Shown here piece after piece: positions 31,274 through 40,617 of a stretch of DNA of 43,058 nucleotides (positions within the stretch are counted from its first letter, which is position 1; each line of letters opens with the position of its first letter). The position numbers and the translations under genes were made by a program. The stretch comes from Eisenbergiella tayi (GTDB taxonomy: Bacteria; Bacillota; Clostridia; Lachnospirales; Lachnospiraceae). The DNA lies in assembly GCF_001881565.1 (NCBI RefSeq), contig NZ_MPDJ01000017.1, forward strand, positions 1-43,058, given 5' to 3'. The notes under the pieces are model-generated. The model was not told the DNA's origin, made no database searches, and saw only the letters and a list, made by a program, of their open reading frames with translations.

Positions 31274-32263
31274 TCAGCAAACCTCCCAGGGATTCTTTTT
31301 CCCTTCCATAAACAGCTTACAGCTCTGCAGGGAATCCCGCACCACCGTTCTCGTATAGTTATCCGTATAAAAAGCCATGTGATGAGAAACCGTTACATTG
31401 GGAAAGCCTCTCAATATAGCCAGTTCTCTGTTGTCCAGTACATCTGATTTCCGGTCATAATAATAAAGGCCGAATTCCTTCTCCACCACATCCAGCGCCG
31501 CCGCTCCCACTTTGCCGCTTTCGATTCCTGCGATCAGCGCCTCCGATTCAATCAGCGCGCCTCTGGCCGTGTTGATAATGACCACGCCGTCTTTCATTTC
31601 AGCCAGGGATTCCTTATTGATCAGATAATGGTTTTCCTCTGTCAGCGGCGTATGAAGAGTAATGACATCCGCTTCCTTCCAGAGTTCCTTCAGGGGAACA
31701 TAGGACGCATGCTCCTTCACTTCCTCATTCTCATACAGGTCATAAGCCAGGATCCTGCAGCCAAAGCCGCTCAGATTCCGGATAACGGTCCGGCCGATCC
31801 GGCCTGTCCCGATAACACCCACCGTCAGATCCTTAAGCTCTCTTCCCTGTATTCCCTGAAGCGTATAATCCTGAATATTCGTCCTCTCCAGAATTCTTTT
31901 CATTTTACGGATGCTCATTAATATCAGCATCACCGTGTAATCCGCAACCCCGTTGGGGCCATAGGGCGCATTCCCCACATGGATTCCGAATTCCTTTGCC
32001 GCTTCCAAATCGATATGATCATAGCCAATCGTTCTTGTTGTGATATAACGGATTCCGCTTTTGGCAAATTCCTCCATCATTTCCCTTGTGATCTGGGAGG
32101 TGATGATATCCACGCATTCACAGCCCTCCGTCACTCTTGCAATATTTTCCATGTCCGGCGCATCAGGGCAGGGGGACAGTGTAAGCCCCAGCTCCTGACT
32201 GTATTTTTCAAACCATTCAGCCTCATCAAAATCCCGCATATCAAAAACAGCTACGCTTTTCAT
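31274..32263 (-). CDS. D-lactate dehydrogenase-like 2-hydroxyacid dehydrogenase
   Basis: A 329-aa NAD-dependent D-2-hydroxyacid dehydrogenase. The Rossmann motif GVIGTGRIGRTVIRNL lies at about 148-163. The family Arg in NTARG (about 233), Glu in DVVEKE (about 262) and His in SHHMAFYT (about 294) complete the active site. The family reduces pyruvate or related 2-keto acids to D-lactate and similar products, useful for NADH disposal in fermentation. It overlaps the AI-2E-type gene by 4 bp (ATGA) upstream and abuts truA downstream. The site GGAGGAATTGAA precedes the ATG. The exact keto-acid is not certain. Confidence 0.88.
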   Translation of the reverse strand: MKSVAVFDMRDFDEAEWFEKYSQELGLTLSPCPDAPDMENIARVTEGCECVDIITSQITREMMEEFAKSGIRYITTRTIGYDHIDLEAAKEFGIHVGNAPYGPNGVADYTVMLILMSIRKMKRILERTNIQDYTLQGIQGRELKDLTVGVIGTGRIGRTVIRNLSGFGCRILAYDLYENEEVKEHASYVPLKELWKEADVITLHTPLTEENHYLINKESLAEMKDGVVIINTARGALIESEALIAGIESGKVGAAALDVVEKEFGLYYYDRKSDVLDNRELAILRGFPNVTVSHHMAFYTDNYTRTVVRDSLQSCKLFMEGKKNPWEVC

Positions 32264-33414
32264 TTCAATTCCTCCAAATCTTCCTTATTCAGTTTACGGA
32301 AACGGTTAAACCCTCTTATCAGAATCCGGATACTGTCCATCGTGGTCTCAAACAGTCCCGCTTCATACATATTCACCACTACAATGCCTATGGGTACCGC
32401 CAGAATGATTCCCACCACGCTGCCTACCTTATATCCGATAAACAGAAGGAACAAGGTGGGTATAGGAGGCATTCCGATGGAATCACCCACGATTTTAGGC
32501 TGGATAATCTGACGCAGCAGCTGGGCTACTCCCCAAATAATCATCAGGCTCAGAGCCATCCGGTAATCACCGGCCAGCAGTTCAATAACAGCCCAGGGCC
32601 ATAAAACGGCTCCCGTACCGAATATGGGAAGGAAGTCAAGAACGGCAATGAGAAGGGCGATCAGAAGGGCATAGTCCACCTTCAGAATCCACAGACCTAT
32701 CATAAGGATCAGGTAAATCCAGATTTCTATTTTGCACTGGGCCTTGAAATAACCGCCCACCGCCCCTGCCAGGCTGGTTGAAAGCACCTTCCATTTTTCC
32801 CGGAAGCTCTCAGGCAGATATTTCCTCAGAAATTTACCTACATTATCCTTTTCTGCGACAAAGAAATAAGAAGATAACAGACACATTATGGTGCCGATAA
32901 GAATGGAGGGAATATTTTTTGCAAAATTCCCTACCGCCGTAACCGTAGGCGCACTCAGGCCATTGATGGCATCCCCGATATACTGCACCAGTTTTTCAGA
33001 AATAACGGACAGGTTTTCCCGTATCTCCAGGGGAAAACGGGCATAAAAATCAGTCAGGTTTGCCCCTACCTGGTTGAGATCTCTTTCCAGCCCCTTCCAG
33101 ATATCAGGCAAATCGGCAATAAATCCGGCCCCTTCCGAAATAAGCCTGGCAATGACCAGATACCCAAGACAGACTACCAGCGCCAGTACCGCCACAATAA
33201 CGATGGCAGAACCTGCTTTCCTTCGGATTTTTATCTTCTGCTCAAAAAAACGGACCAGAGGATTCGCTATCATGGCGATGATCCAGCCCACCACAAAGGG
33301 CATGAAAAATCCCAGCAGCCTGGGCAGCACAAAAATAACAAGCAGCAGCAGAACCACTGCTGTCAGCAAGTTAAGGACTGCTTTTACATACTTCGTCGAA
33401 CCGGATTTCTGCAT
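32260..33414 (-). CDS. AI-2E/YtvI-like membrane transporter
   Basis: A 384-aa PF01594-type membrane protein with about eight helices and the family pattern PFVVGWIIAMIANPLVRFFE at the N-terminus and a central amphipathic region (about 110-190). The region GTGAVLWPWAVIELLAGDYRMAL and IIQPKIVGDSIGMPPIPTLF is strongly typical. Members include Na+/H+-type exchangers, AI-2 exporter TqsA and sporulation protein YtvI; the role here is unknown. ATG at 33414 is taken; GTG at 33420 is in frame and also possible. It sits between ysxC and the dehydrogenase gene. Confidence 0.87.
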   Translation of the reverse strand: MQKSGSTKYVKAVLNLLTAVVLLLLVIFVLPRLLGFFMPFVVGWIIAMIANPLVRFFEQKIKIRRKAGSAIVIVAVLALVVCLGYLVIARLISEGAGFIADLPDIWKGLERDLNQVGANLTDFYARFPLEIRENLSVISEKLVQYIGDAINGLSAPTVTAVGNFAKNIPSILIGTIMCLLSSYFFVAEKDNVGKFLRKYLPESFREKWKVLSTSLAGAVGGYFKAQCKIEIWIYLILMIGLWILKVDYALLIALLIAVLDFLPIFGTGAVLWPWAVIELLAGDYRMALSLMIIWGVAQLLRQIIQPKIVGDSIGMPPIPTLFLLFIGYKVGSVVGIILAVPIGIVVVNMYEAGLFETTMDSIRILIRGFNRFRKLNKEDLEELK

Positions 33415-33446
33415 AATCACACCTGCCTTTTCCCAGCCTGCTGTCC

Positions 33447-34091
33447 CTATTCCTCTACTGCCTGAGCATCAGGACGGACTGCCGAATCCGGCGTCTCCTG
33501 CTTTTCCGCGGCGAGCAGACTGTCAATCAAATCATAAATCTCTTCCCGTCCCTGCTTGGTCTGCGCTGAGAAAGGAATAATCACTGTTCCTTTATCCGCC
33601 TCCAGTCCTTCCCGCACCGTTTTCAGCGCTTTGGGAACCTGGCTTCTGTTCAGTTTATCCATTTTGGTGGCTATAATAACAGGATGATAGCCCTGATGAC
33701 AGATCCACTGATACATCTGCCTGTCGTTGGCCGACGGCTCATGACGGATATCTATCAGAAGAAAAACGGTCTTCAGCTGTTTTGAGCTCCGAAGATATCT
33801 CTCGACCATTTTCCCCCACTGGGCTTTTATCGCTTCATTCGCCTTTGCATATCCATAGCCGGGCAAATCCACGAGATAAAAGGCATCATTTACGTTGTAA
33901 TAATTTATTGTCTGGGTCTTTCCGGGCTGGGAGGAAGTCCTGGCAAGGGACTTCCTGTTCATGACTGCATTGATGAGAGAAGATTTTCCCACATTGCTCT
34001 TTCCCGCAAATGCAATTTCCGGGAGAACATTGTCAGGCAGCTTGCTGGTTATACCGCATACGGTTTCCAGATTTACATTTTTAATAATCAT
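33447..34091 (-). CDS. ysxC: Ribosome biogenesis GTP-binding protein YsxC/EngB
   Basis: A 214-aa Era/EngB-type GTPase needed for large ribosomal subunit assembly. The G motifs are G1 GKSNVGKSS (about 30-38), G3 DLPGYG (about 75-80) and G4 TKMDKL (about 142-147). An acidic tail rich in Asp, Ala and Glu is present. It lies 50 bp after lon, the lon-ysxC order common in Firmicutes, with AAGGAAAC before the ATG. Confidence 0.95.
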   Translation of the reverse strand: MIIKNVNLETVCGITSKLPDNVLPEIAFAGKSNVGKSSLINAVMNRKSLARTSSQPGKTQTINYYNVNDAFYLVDLPGYGYAKANEAIKAQWGKMVERYLRSSKQLKTVFLLIDIRHEPSANDRQMYQWICHQGYHPVIIATKMDKLNRSQVPKALKTVREGLEADKGTVIIPFSAQTKQGREEIYDLIDSLLAAEKQETPDSAVRPDAQAVEE

Positions 34092-34141
34092 TTTGTTTCC
34101 TTCCTGTGACTATCCTGTTTTTCTGCCCGGCTGTCCTGCGC

Positions 34142-36574
34142 CTACTGACTGACAAAAGCATGCTTTATGACTTCTTCCATGCTTTCCACCAGGATGATAT
34201 CCAGACCGTTTTTGATCTCTCTGGATATTTCCTCCACATCCTTTTCATTTTCCTTCGGAACCAGCACCGTCTTCATTCCTGCGGTTTTGGCTGCCAGCAG
34301 TTTTTCTTTCAGTCCGCCGATGGCAAGCACGCGGCCTCTCAGGGTGATTTCCCCGGTCATTGCCACATCCGCTTTTACCGGGGTTTTGGTAATGGCGGAA
34401 AGAATCGCCGTAGCCATGGTAATTCCGGCGGAAGGGCCATCCTTCGGCACAGCCCCTTCCGGGATATGAATATGGAAATCATACTCGGTAAACGTATTCT
34501 CCGGCAGATGATACTTCTCACTCACGGAACGGATATAGCTGACGCCGGTCATGGCGGATTCCTTCATCACATCACCCAACTGGCCTGTGAGTCTGGTTTC
34601 TCCCTTTCCGGGCATCATATTCACCTCTACCTGCATGGTAACGCCGCCGACGCTGGTCCAGGCCAGTCCGCGCACAATACCTACATCGTCCTTTTCATTC
34701 GCCTTATCCCTGGCAATCCTGCGCTTGCCCAGATACTGCTCCAGGTTCCGTCCTGTCACATGCACGCTTTTTTTCTTCTGCTCCAGCAGCTGTCTCGCGG
34801 CTTTTCTGCATATTTCACCGATTTTACGCTCCAGCTCACGGACGCCGGCTTCGCTGGTATAGGAAATAATGATTTCCTTCAGGGCGCCGTCGCTGATAGT
34901 GAGTCTGTTGTCTTCCAGACCGTTCTTTTTCAGCTGCTTCCCGATCAGGTGTTCCTTTGCGATATGGAATTTTTCATTTGCCGTATAACTGGTCACTTCA
35001 ATCGTTTCCATACGATCCAGAAGCGGCCTGGGGATTTCCGCCGTGGAATTGGCTGTGGCTATAAACAGTACCTCCGACAAATCCACCGGGATTTCCACAT
35101 AATGGTCACGGAAATGGTTATTCTGCTCACTGTCCAGAACCTCCAGCAGGGCGGACGAGGTATCGCCCTTATAGTCGCTGCTGACCTTGTCTATTTCATC
35201 CAGCAGCATCAGAGGATTCTTAACCCCTGCCTGCTTCAGCCCTGTTACGATGCGTCCCGGCATAGCCCCCACATAGGTACGCCTGTGTCCCCTGATTTCC
35301 GCTTCATCCCGGACACCGCCCAGACAGATGCGCACATACTTTTTATTCAGGGCCTCCGCCACGCTCCTGGCTATGGATGTCTTACCGGTTCCTGGAGGTC
35401 CCACCAGACAGATAATCGGGCTGTCTCCCTGTTTGGTCAGGCTCCTTACTGCCAGGAATTCAAGGATTCTCTCCTTTACCTGCTCCAGGCCATAATGATC
35501 CCTCTCCAGAATTTTTTCCGCCCGCTTAATATCCGTATTATCCCTGGAGGTCTTATCCCAGGGCAGTTCCAGCAGGGTTTCCAGATAGCCTCTTTCCACG
35601 GAGGATTCGGCGCTTCCCTGTCCCAGGCTCTTAAAACGGTTGATTTCCTTCTGTATTTTTTCCTTAACTTCCTTACCGGCCTTCAGCTTATTCAGTTCCT
35701 GTTGGAACTGTTCGGCATCGGACATCACATTATCTTCGCCCAGTTCCTCCCGGATATAGTTCATTTGTTCCCTAAGCATGTACTCCTTCTGGTTTTTCTC
35801 CATCCTCGCCTTCACCTGTTCGGAGAGTTCGGTACGGATCTTGGCCACTTCAATTTCTTCATAAAGGATTTTTGCCAGTACCTGATAACGGGTATTCAGA
35901 TCAACCGCTTCCAGTACCTCCTGTTTTTTATCAAAAGTAACAGGCATGCTTTCGATGAGCTCATCCATAAGCACGCCCAGGCTGAAGGTACCCTCAAAAT
36001 GCTTCAGCATGGTTTTTCCGATTCTCGGAAAGAAAGAACAGAACTCCAGAAAAAGCTCCCTCAGGTTGCGGATCATGGCTTCTTCCTCTATATCCGCACC
36101 CTCCATGGACCGGCCATGCCGTCCCTCATTCAAGTGAAGGGGTGATTTTATAACTTCAATTTCACTTACCAGATAACGTTCCTCCTTATTGAGGAAACCG
36201 TTCAGTCTTGCCCTGTCTATCCCCTCTACCAGGACACGGACCACATTTTCCGGGAGCTTCGTCACCTGCTTAATCTGTGCCAGACAGCCCATATGGTAAA
36301 CTTCCTCATAATTGGGATCATCATTTTCGATGTCCTTCTGTGCCACAAGGAAAATCCGCTGATCGCTCATCATAGCCTGTTCCACTGCCAATATGGATTT
36401 TGCACGGCTTAAATCAAAATGTATGACCAAACCGGGCAGTACTGTCATCCCACGCAACGCCACCGCAGGTACCTGAAGAACTCTTGCAGAAGAATCTTCC
36501 TGTTCCTCCGCAGAGATAATATCTGTTATTATATTATCCAAATTCACATTTTCAGCTTTCGTTTTTTCTTCCAT
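34142..36574 (-). CDS. lon: ATP-dependent Lon protease
   Basis: An 810-aa LonA protease. The N-terminal substrate-binding domain (about 30-230) is followed by an AAA+ module with Walker A GPPGTGKTS (about 390) and Walker B LLDEIDK. The C-terminal Ser-Lys protease domain has S715 in KDGPSAGITMA and the catalytic Lys in GGLKEKLLAA. It degrades misfolded and regulatory proteins in the cytoplasm. It follows clpX and precedes ysxC. The start ATG at 36574 has TAGGGA upstream. A perfect hairpin lies between clpX and lon. Confidence 0.97.
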   Translation of the reverse strand: MEEKTKAENVNLDNIITDIISAEEQEDSSARVLQVPAVALRGMTVLPGLVIHFDLSRAKSILAVEQAMMSDQRIFLVAQKDIENDDPNYEEVYHMGCLAQIKQVTKLPENVVRVLVEGIDRARLNGFLNKEERYLVSEIEVIKSPLHLNEGRHGRSMEGADIEEEAMIRNLRELFLEFCSFFPRIGKTMLKHFEGTFSLGVLMDELIESMPVTFDKKQEVLEAVDLNTRYQVLAKILYEEIEVAKIRTELSEQVKARMEKNQKEYMLREQMNYIREELGEDNVMSDAEQFQQELNKLKAGKEVKEKIQKEINRFKSLGQGSAESSVERGYLETLLELPWDKTSRDNTDIKRAEKILERDHYGLEQVKERILEFLAVRSLTKQGDSPIICLVGPPGTGKTSIARSVAEALNKKYVRICLGGVRDEAEIRGHRRTYVGAMPGRIVTGLKQAGVKNPLMLLDEIDKVSSDYKGDTSSALLEVLDSEQNNHFRDHYVEIPVDLSEVLFIATANSTAEIPRPLLDRMETIEVTSYTANEKFHIAKEHLIGKQLKKNGLEDNRLTISDGALKEIIISYTSEAGVRELERKIGEICRKAARQLLEQKKKSVHVTGRNLEQYLGKRRIARDKANEKDDVGIVRGLAWTSVGGVTMQVEVNMMPGKGETRLTGQLGDVMKESAMTGVSYIRSVSEKYHLPENTFTEYDFHIHIPEGAVPKDGPSAGITMATAILSAITKTPVKADVAMTGEITLRGRVLAIGGLKEKLLAAKTAGMKTVLVPKENEKDVEEISREIKNGLDIILVESMEEVIKHAFVSQ

Positions 36575-36669
36575 TGATTATTCCCTATTGTATGAGGCTC
36601 TATTATCGGAAAACAATCCCCTTATCCCGGTTTTCCAAAGCCTCTTCGCCCATTTTACGAGTTACCATA

Positions 36670-36696
36670 AACGCCGCCCTTAAAAAGGGCGGCGTT
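36670..36696. terminator. Hairpin between clpX and lon
   Basis: Perfect 12-bp stem AACGCCGCCCTT / AAGGGCGGCGTT with an AAA loop (36670-36681, 36685-36696), 11 bp after the clpX stop in the minus direction. The U tract is poor (TATGG), so it may be a partial terminator. Confidence 0.65.
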
Positions 36697-36707
36697 ATCT
36701 TTACCTA

Positions 36708-37982
36708 CTACTTTGCTTCTCTATAATCTTCCAATTGCCCTCCGCTTTCATCATGGACAACCAAAGGCTCGCTCTCTCCGTCCACAGCTTCTTTTGTGAT
36801 AATGCACTGTTCAATTGTGTCGTCGGAAGGGATGCGGTACATCACATCCATCATCACGTTCTCCAGAATGGAGCGGAGTCCTCTTGCGCCGGTCTTTCTT
36901 TCCATCGCCTTTATGGCAATAGCTTCCACAGCATCCGGCTCAAATGTGAGTTTTACATGGTCAAAGGAAAACAGCTTCTGATACTGCTTCACAAGAGCAT
37001 TTTTAGGCTCCGTAAGAATGCGCATCATAGCCTCTTTATCCAGACCCAGAAGGGATACATTCACAGGCACACGGCCGACGAATTCCGGAATAAGGCCATA
37101 TTTAACAAGATCGGTGGGTGTTACCTCAGCAAGAAGCTCGCCCATCTCTCTGGTGCTTTTATCCGCTATTTCCGCATTAAAACCAATTGACTTTCTGTCC
37201 AGACGTGTTTCCACAATTTTATCCAGGCCATCAAATGCTCCGCCGCAAATAAAGAGTATATTGGAAGTATCGATCTGTATCAGCTCCTGATGGGGATGCT
37301 TTCTTCCGCCCTGGGGCGGAACGCTTGCAACAGTTCCTTCTATAATTTTAAGAAGCGCCTGCTGTACACCCTCACCGGATACATCTCTGGTTATAGATAC
37401 GTTTTCGCTCTTTTTTGTAATTTTATCTATTTCATCAATATAAATGATTCCATACTGTGCTCGTTCTACATCATAATCAGCCGCCTGTATCAGCTTCAGG
37501 AGAATGTTTTCCACATCCTCTCCTACATAGCCGGCTTCTGTCAGTGTCGTAGCATCCGCTATCGCAAACGGTACGTTTATAATCTTGGCAAGTGTCTGCG
37601 CCAGATAGGTTTTACCGGAACCCGTGGGCCCAATCATAATAATGTTGCTCTTCTGAAGCTCAACATCATCCTCATCCTTCTCAGCAGTCACGCGTTTATA
37701 GTGATTATATACCGCAACTGACAAAACCTTCTTCGCCTCATTTTGGCCGATTACATAATCATCAAGGAATTCCTTTATTTCCACGGGCTTCAGAAGATTA
37801 ATATCCATCGACTCTTCCGGGGTTTCATCTTCGTACTCTTCCTCAATGATATCCGCACAGATATCCACGCACTCGTCACAGATATAGACGCCGTTCGGTC
37901 CGGCAATCAGTTTACGGACCTGATCCTGCGTCTTATTGCAAAAAGAACATCTTATCTGGTCGTCTGAATTTCTACCTGCCAT
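36708..37982 (-). CDS. clpX: ATP-dependent Clp protease ATP-binding subunit ClpX
   Basis: A 424-aa unfoldase. The N-terminal zinc-binding domain has the four Cys pattern CSFCNK...CDEC (about residues 12-38). The AAA+ domain has Walker A GPTGSGKT (about 117) and Walker B IIYIDEIDK. It feeds substrates to ClpP, encoded just upstream. The start at 37982 is preceded by GAGGT. The C-terminal tail is short and acidic. Confidence 0.97.
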   Translation of the reverse strand: MAGRNSDDQIRCSFCNKTQDQVRKLIAGPNGVYICDECVDICADIIEEEYEDETPEESMDINLLKPVEIKEFLDDYVIGQNEAKKVLSVAVYNHYKRVTAEKDEDDVELQKSNIIMIGPTGSGKTYLAQTLAKIINVPFAIADATTLTEAGYVGEDVENILLKLIQAADYDVERAQYGIIYIDEIDKITKKSENVSITRDVSGEGVQQALLKIIEGTVASVPPQGGRKHPHQELIQIDTSNILFICGGAFDGLDKIVETRLDRKSIGFNAEIADKSTREMGELLAEVTPTDLVKYGLIPEFVGRVPVNVSLLGLDKEAMMRILTEPKNALVKQYQKLFSFDHVKLTFEPDAVEAIAIKAMERKTGARGLRSILENVMMDVMYRIPSDDTIEQCIITKEAVDGESEPLVVHDESGGQLEDYREAK

Positions 37983-38032
37983 TTTTATACCTCAATTTTC
38001 CATCTCATAAACAATTCTTTGTCAAAGCATAC

Positions 38033-38063
38033 CGGATATACCGTCCTGAGGACAGTATATCCG
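38033..38063. repeat. Hairpin between clpP and clpX
   Basis: CGGATATAC / GTATATCCG (38033-38041, 38055-38063) extended inward by GTCC-tga-GGAC, about 13 paired bases and one mismatch. There is no T tract, so co-transcription of clpX remains likely; a processing or stabilising role is possible. Confidence 0.6.
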
Positions 38064-38074
38064 CGGGAAATATA

Positions 38075-38677
38075 TTATGCCTGCTTCTGGGCATCTGCTC
38101 TTGATATGATGACGCTGTCAATAAGGCCATAAGCCTTCGCTTCTTCAGCCGTTTTCCAGTTATCCCTTTCGGTATCAGCCATAACGACTTCGAAATCCTG
38201 TCCTGTGTTCTGCGCTAAGATCTTTGCAAGCTTTTCTTTCGTCTGCAGAATATGCTTCGCAGTGATTTCAATCTCCGTTGCCTGTCCCTGCGTACCGCCG
38301 GAAGGCTGATGAATCATAATCTCCGCATTGGGAAGAGCCATCCTCTTTCCTTTTGCGCCGCCTGCCAGAAGGAAAGCTCCCATACTGGCTGCCATACCGA
38401 TACAGATTGTGGATACATCGCATTTTACAAACTGCATGGTATCATAAATGGCCATACCGGCCGTAACAGAGCCTCCGGGGCTGTTGATGTAAAGATGGAT
38501 ATCCTTCTCGGTATCCTCAGCTTCCAGAAACAGAAGCTGTGCCACTACCAGGCTGGCCGTGGTATCGTTTACTTCTTCACCCAGGAAAATGATCCTGTCT
38601 TTTAAAAGTCTTGAATAGATGTCATAGGAACGTTCCCCATGGCTGTTCTGTTCAATGACATAAGGTACTAAACTCAT
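38075..38677 (-). CDS. clpP: ATP-dependent Clp protease proteolytic subunit ClpP
   Basis: A 200-aa serine protease that forms the tetradecameric barrel. The catalytic triad is complete: S98 (GMAASMGAF), H123 (MIHQPSGG) and D172. It works with ClpX, encoded 92 bp downstream. GGAGG precedes the ATG at 38677. It has its own promoter at 38771-38799 and a 5' stem-loop in the leader. Confidence 0.97.
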   Translation of the reverse strand: MSLVPYVIEQNSHGERSYDIYSRLLKDRIIFLGEEVNDTTASLVVAQLLFLEAEDTEKDIHLYINSPGGSVTAGMAIYDTMQFVKCDVSTICIGMAASMGAFLLAGGAKGKRMALPNAEIMIHQPSGGTQGQATEIEITAKHILQTKEKLAKILAQNTGQDFEVVMADTERDNWKTAEEAKAYGLIDSVIISRADAQKQA

Positions 38678-38715
38678 ATAATCTGCCTCCGTTTCGCTTC
38701 ATAAGTTTCAGTGCA

Positions 38716-38770
38716 AGAGTGTGTCCGGGAATTCACGATGAATAGTTTAATGCTTTCCCAAACACACTCT
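38716..38770 (-). promoter_or_regulatory. Stem-loop at the 5' end of the clpP leader
   Basis: A 16-bp stem (38755-38770 with 38716-38731, two G-U pairs in RNA) with a 23-nt loop starts essentially at the predicted transcription start. It could protect the mRNA 5' end or bind a regulator. Confidence 0.65.
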
Positions 38771-38799
38771 ATATTATCGCACATACGTTTCTTTTGCAA
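38771..38799 (-). promoter_or_regulatory. Promoter of clpP
   Basis: Minus strand TTGCAA (38794-38799), 17-bp spacer, TAATAT (38771-38776). I found no clear CtsR heptamer repeat beside it. Confidence 0.7.
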
Positions 38800-38843
38800 T
38801 AAGGCATACATTTAATTAAGAAAAGTTTTATAACCTGTTCAGA

Positions 38844-40160
38844 TTATTCTTCTGTCTTAGCTTTTTTAGCCTTGGCTTTCTTTTCTTTTGCATTTTCCCT
38901 TACAAAATCAGCAGCTTTGGAAACAGCCAGATCTTCCATGATCTGTTTCTTGCCTGCTTCACCCATGATTTCTTTCACCTTGTCGGCTTCCATCTTATAA
39001 GATTCCGCCATTTTCTGAACTTCATTCTCGAAATCTTCTTCAGAAGCTTCAATCTTCTCCGCAGCGGCAACCGCTTCCAGAACCAGTCTGGACTGGATTC
39101 TCTTCAGAGCCTGGGGCTTTACGGATTCCAGCATGGAAGCCGGAGTCTGTCCGGTATACTGGCAGTACATATCCAGGTTCATGCCCTGCATCTGCAGTCT
39201 CTGTGCGAAATCATCGATCATCTGTCTCTGCTGTGTAACGATCATGGCATCCGGAATTTCCATCTGCGCATCTTCAATGATAGCTTCGATAACAGCATCC
39301 TCTTTGGCATTCTTGGCATCCTGCTCTTTTTTCTCAGCCAGTTTTTTGCTGATGTCTTCTTTGTATTCAGCCATGGTTTCAAAATCAGAAACCTCGGAAG
39401 CGAATTCATCATCCAGCTCAGGAAGCTGTTTCTCTTTTACTTCCTTGATGCTTACCTTGAATACGGCGGGCTTTCCTGCAAGCTCGCTTGCCTGGTATTC
39501 TGCGGGGAAGGTTACGTTAACGTCCAGTTCTTCTCCGGTGCTTCTGCCGATGAGCTGGTCCTCGAAGTTATCGATAAAGGAATGGGAACCGATAGTCAGG
39601 GAATAATTTTCTCCCTTGCCGCCTTCGAAAGCAACACCGTCAACAAAGCCCTCGAAATCGATAACTGCAACGTCTCCGTCTTCCACTGCTCTTTCCACAG
39701 TTACCATTCTGGAGTTATTTTCTCTCTGCTGGTTCAGATCTGCTTCCACTTCTTCCTCTGTCACTGCGGTATCGATCTTCTCCACTTCAACCCCTTTGTA
39801 TTTGCCCAGGGTCACTTCCGGCTTAAGAGCCACTTCTGCGGTAAAGATAAAAGGCTTTCCGGCCTCAATCTGTGTAACATCAACCTTAGGGGAGGAAACG
39901 ATTGTTTCTTCGCATTCTTCAACAGCCTTCTCATATGCCTCAGGGATCACTTCGTTGGCTGCATCCTCATAAAAGAATTCTTTTCCATACATCTGCTCAA
40001 TCATCTTGCGGGGCACTTTGCCCTTACGGAAACCGGGAATCTGAATTTTTCCCTTATTTTTCTGATAAGCCTTCTCAATTGCAGCTTCCAGCTCTTCTGC
40101 CGGCACTTCAATGGTAAGCTTAGCCATGTTTTTTTCCAGTTTTTCCACCTGTAAACTCAT
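38844..40160 (-). CDS. tig: Trigger factor (ribosome-associated chaperone)
   Basis: A 438-aa chaperone and peptidyl-prolyl isomerase. The N-terminal ribosome-binding domain carries the signature GFRKGKVPRK (about 43-52). An FKBP-type PPIase domain (about 150-245) with GDVAVIDFEGFVDG and a helical C-terminal chaperone domain follow. The C-terminus ends in a Lys/Ala-rich tail. It binds nascent chains at the ribosome exit. AAGGAGG precedes the ATG at 40160. It heads the tig-clpP-clpX-lon group, but a promoter lies between tig and clpP. Confidence 0.96.
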   Translation of the reverse strand: MSLQVEKLEKNMAKLTIEVPAEELEAAIEKAYQKNKGKIQIPGFRKGKVPRKMIEQMYGKEFFYEDAANEVIPEAYEKAVEECEETIVSSPKVDVTQIEAGKPFIFTAEVALKPEVTLGKYKGVEVEKIDTAVTEEEVEADLNQQRENNSRMVTVERAVEDGDVAVIDFEGFVDGVAFEGGKGENYSLTIGSHSFIDNFEDQLIGRSTGEELDVNVTFPAEYQASELAGKPAVFKVSIKEVKEKQLPELDDEFASEVSDFETMAEYKEDISKKLAEKKEQDAKNAKEDAVIEAIIEDAQMEIPDAMIVTQQRQMIDDFAQRLQMQGMNLDMYCQYTGQTPASMLESVKPQALKRIQSRLVLEAVAAAEKIEASEEDFENEVQKMAESYKMEADKVKEIMGEAGKKQIMEDLAVSKAADFVRENAKEKKAKAKKAKTEE

Positions 40161-40418
40161 TTTACTACTTCCTCCTTGTTTTGCGGAGCAAAATGCGAGT
40201 CCTCTGACGAGCAGAGGAATTTTCCTCCTTGTATTTCACTTTCGTGACTCCATATTACTCTGGAACTGTGCTTATCGTTCCTTATCACTATCACCGTCGG
40301 TTTGGATGTGTGGGCCAACCAACTTCCTTCCTGTATAAACACAGGCCTTCCGGGGGATTACCACCCTGTTGTTGTTCGCCCGGGACCATTGTTTCCGGGT
40401 GTTCACAGTCATTTTACG
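40161..40418 (-). promoter_or_regulatory. Long structured leader of tig
   Basis: About 250 nt lie between the predicted tig promoter and its start. It has several small perfect hairpins, including CCTGT-gtttat-ACAGG (near 40334-40349), CCTCTG-ctcgt-CAGAGG (40201-40217) and TTTTGC-tcc-GCAAAA (near 40179-40193). No known riboswitch class was recognised. Confidence 0.45.
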
Positions 40419-40447
40419 ATTATAGCATAAAGTATTGAAAAATACTA
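40419..40447 (-). promoter_or_regulatory. Promoter of tig
   Basis: Minus strand extended -10 TGCTATAAT (TATAAT at 40419-40424) with a weak -35 TAGTAT (40442-40447) at 17 bp. Confidence 0.55.
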
Positions 40448-40617
40448 GCTTTTTTTGGGTTTTTGTATTATACTAACAGATAGCCTGTACATACGGCAGC
40501 AAAATTTCCTGATGGATTTTCTGTTCCCTTTTGTACAGCCTGCAAACACAATATTACTTTTTTCTGAAACCAAAGGATTCCTGAAGTAAAGAAAGGGTGG
40601 CATAACGGAACCTATTA

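Noticed and set aside
34106..36145. A 679-codon open frame on the plus strand opposite lon
   Set aside because: It is a shadow of the lon codon pattern; it lacks a ribosome site and recognisable domains, while the minus strand encodes full-length Lon.
40157..40342. A 61-codon minus-strand frame (GTG start) in the tig leader, its stop overlapping the tig ATG
   Set aside because: The overlap is suggestive, but the start is GTG, composition is not protein-like and the region is full of hairpins. It is treated as leader unless conservation is shown.
40355..40380. GGGTGGTAAT in the tig leader resembling a T-box antiterminator
   Set aside because: It lacks the exact TGGNACC bulge, the specifier stem and a terminator, and tig is not a T-box target.
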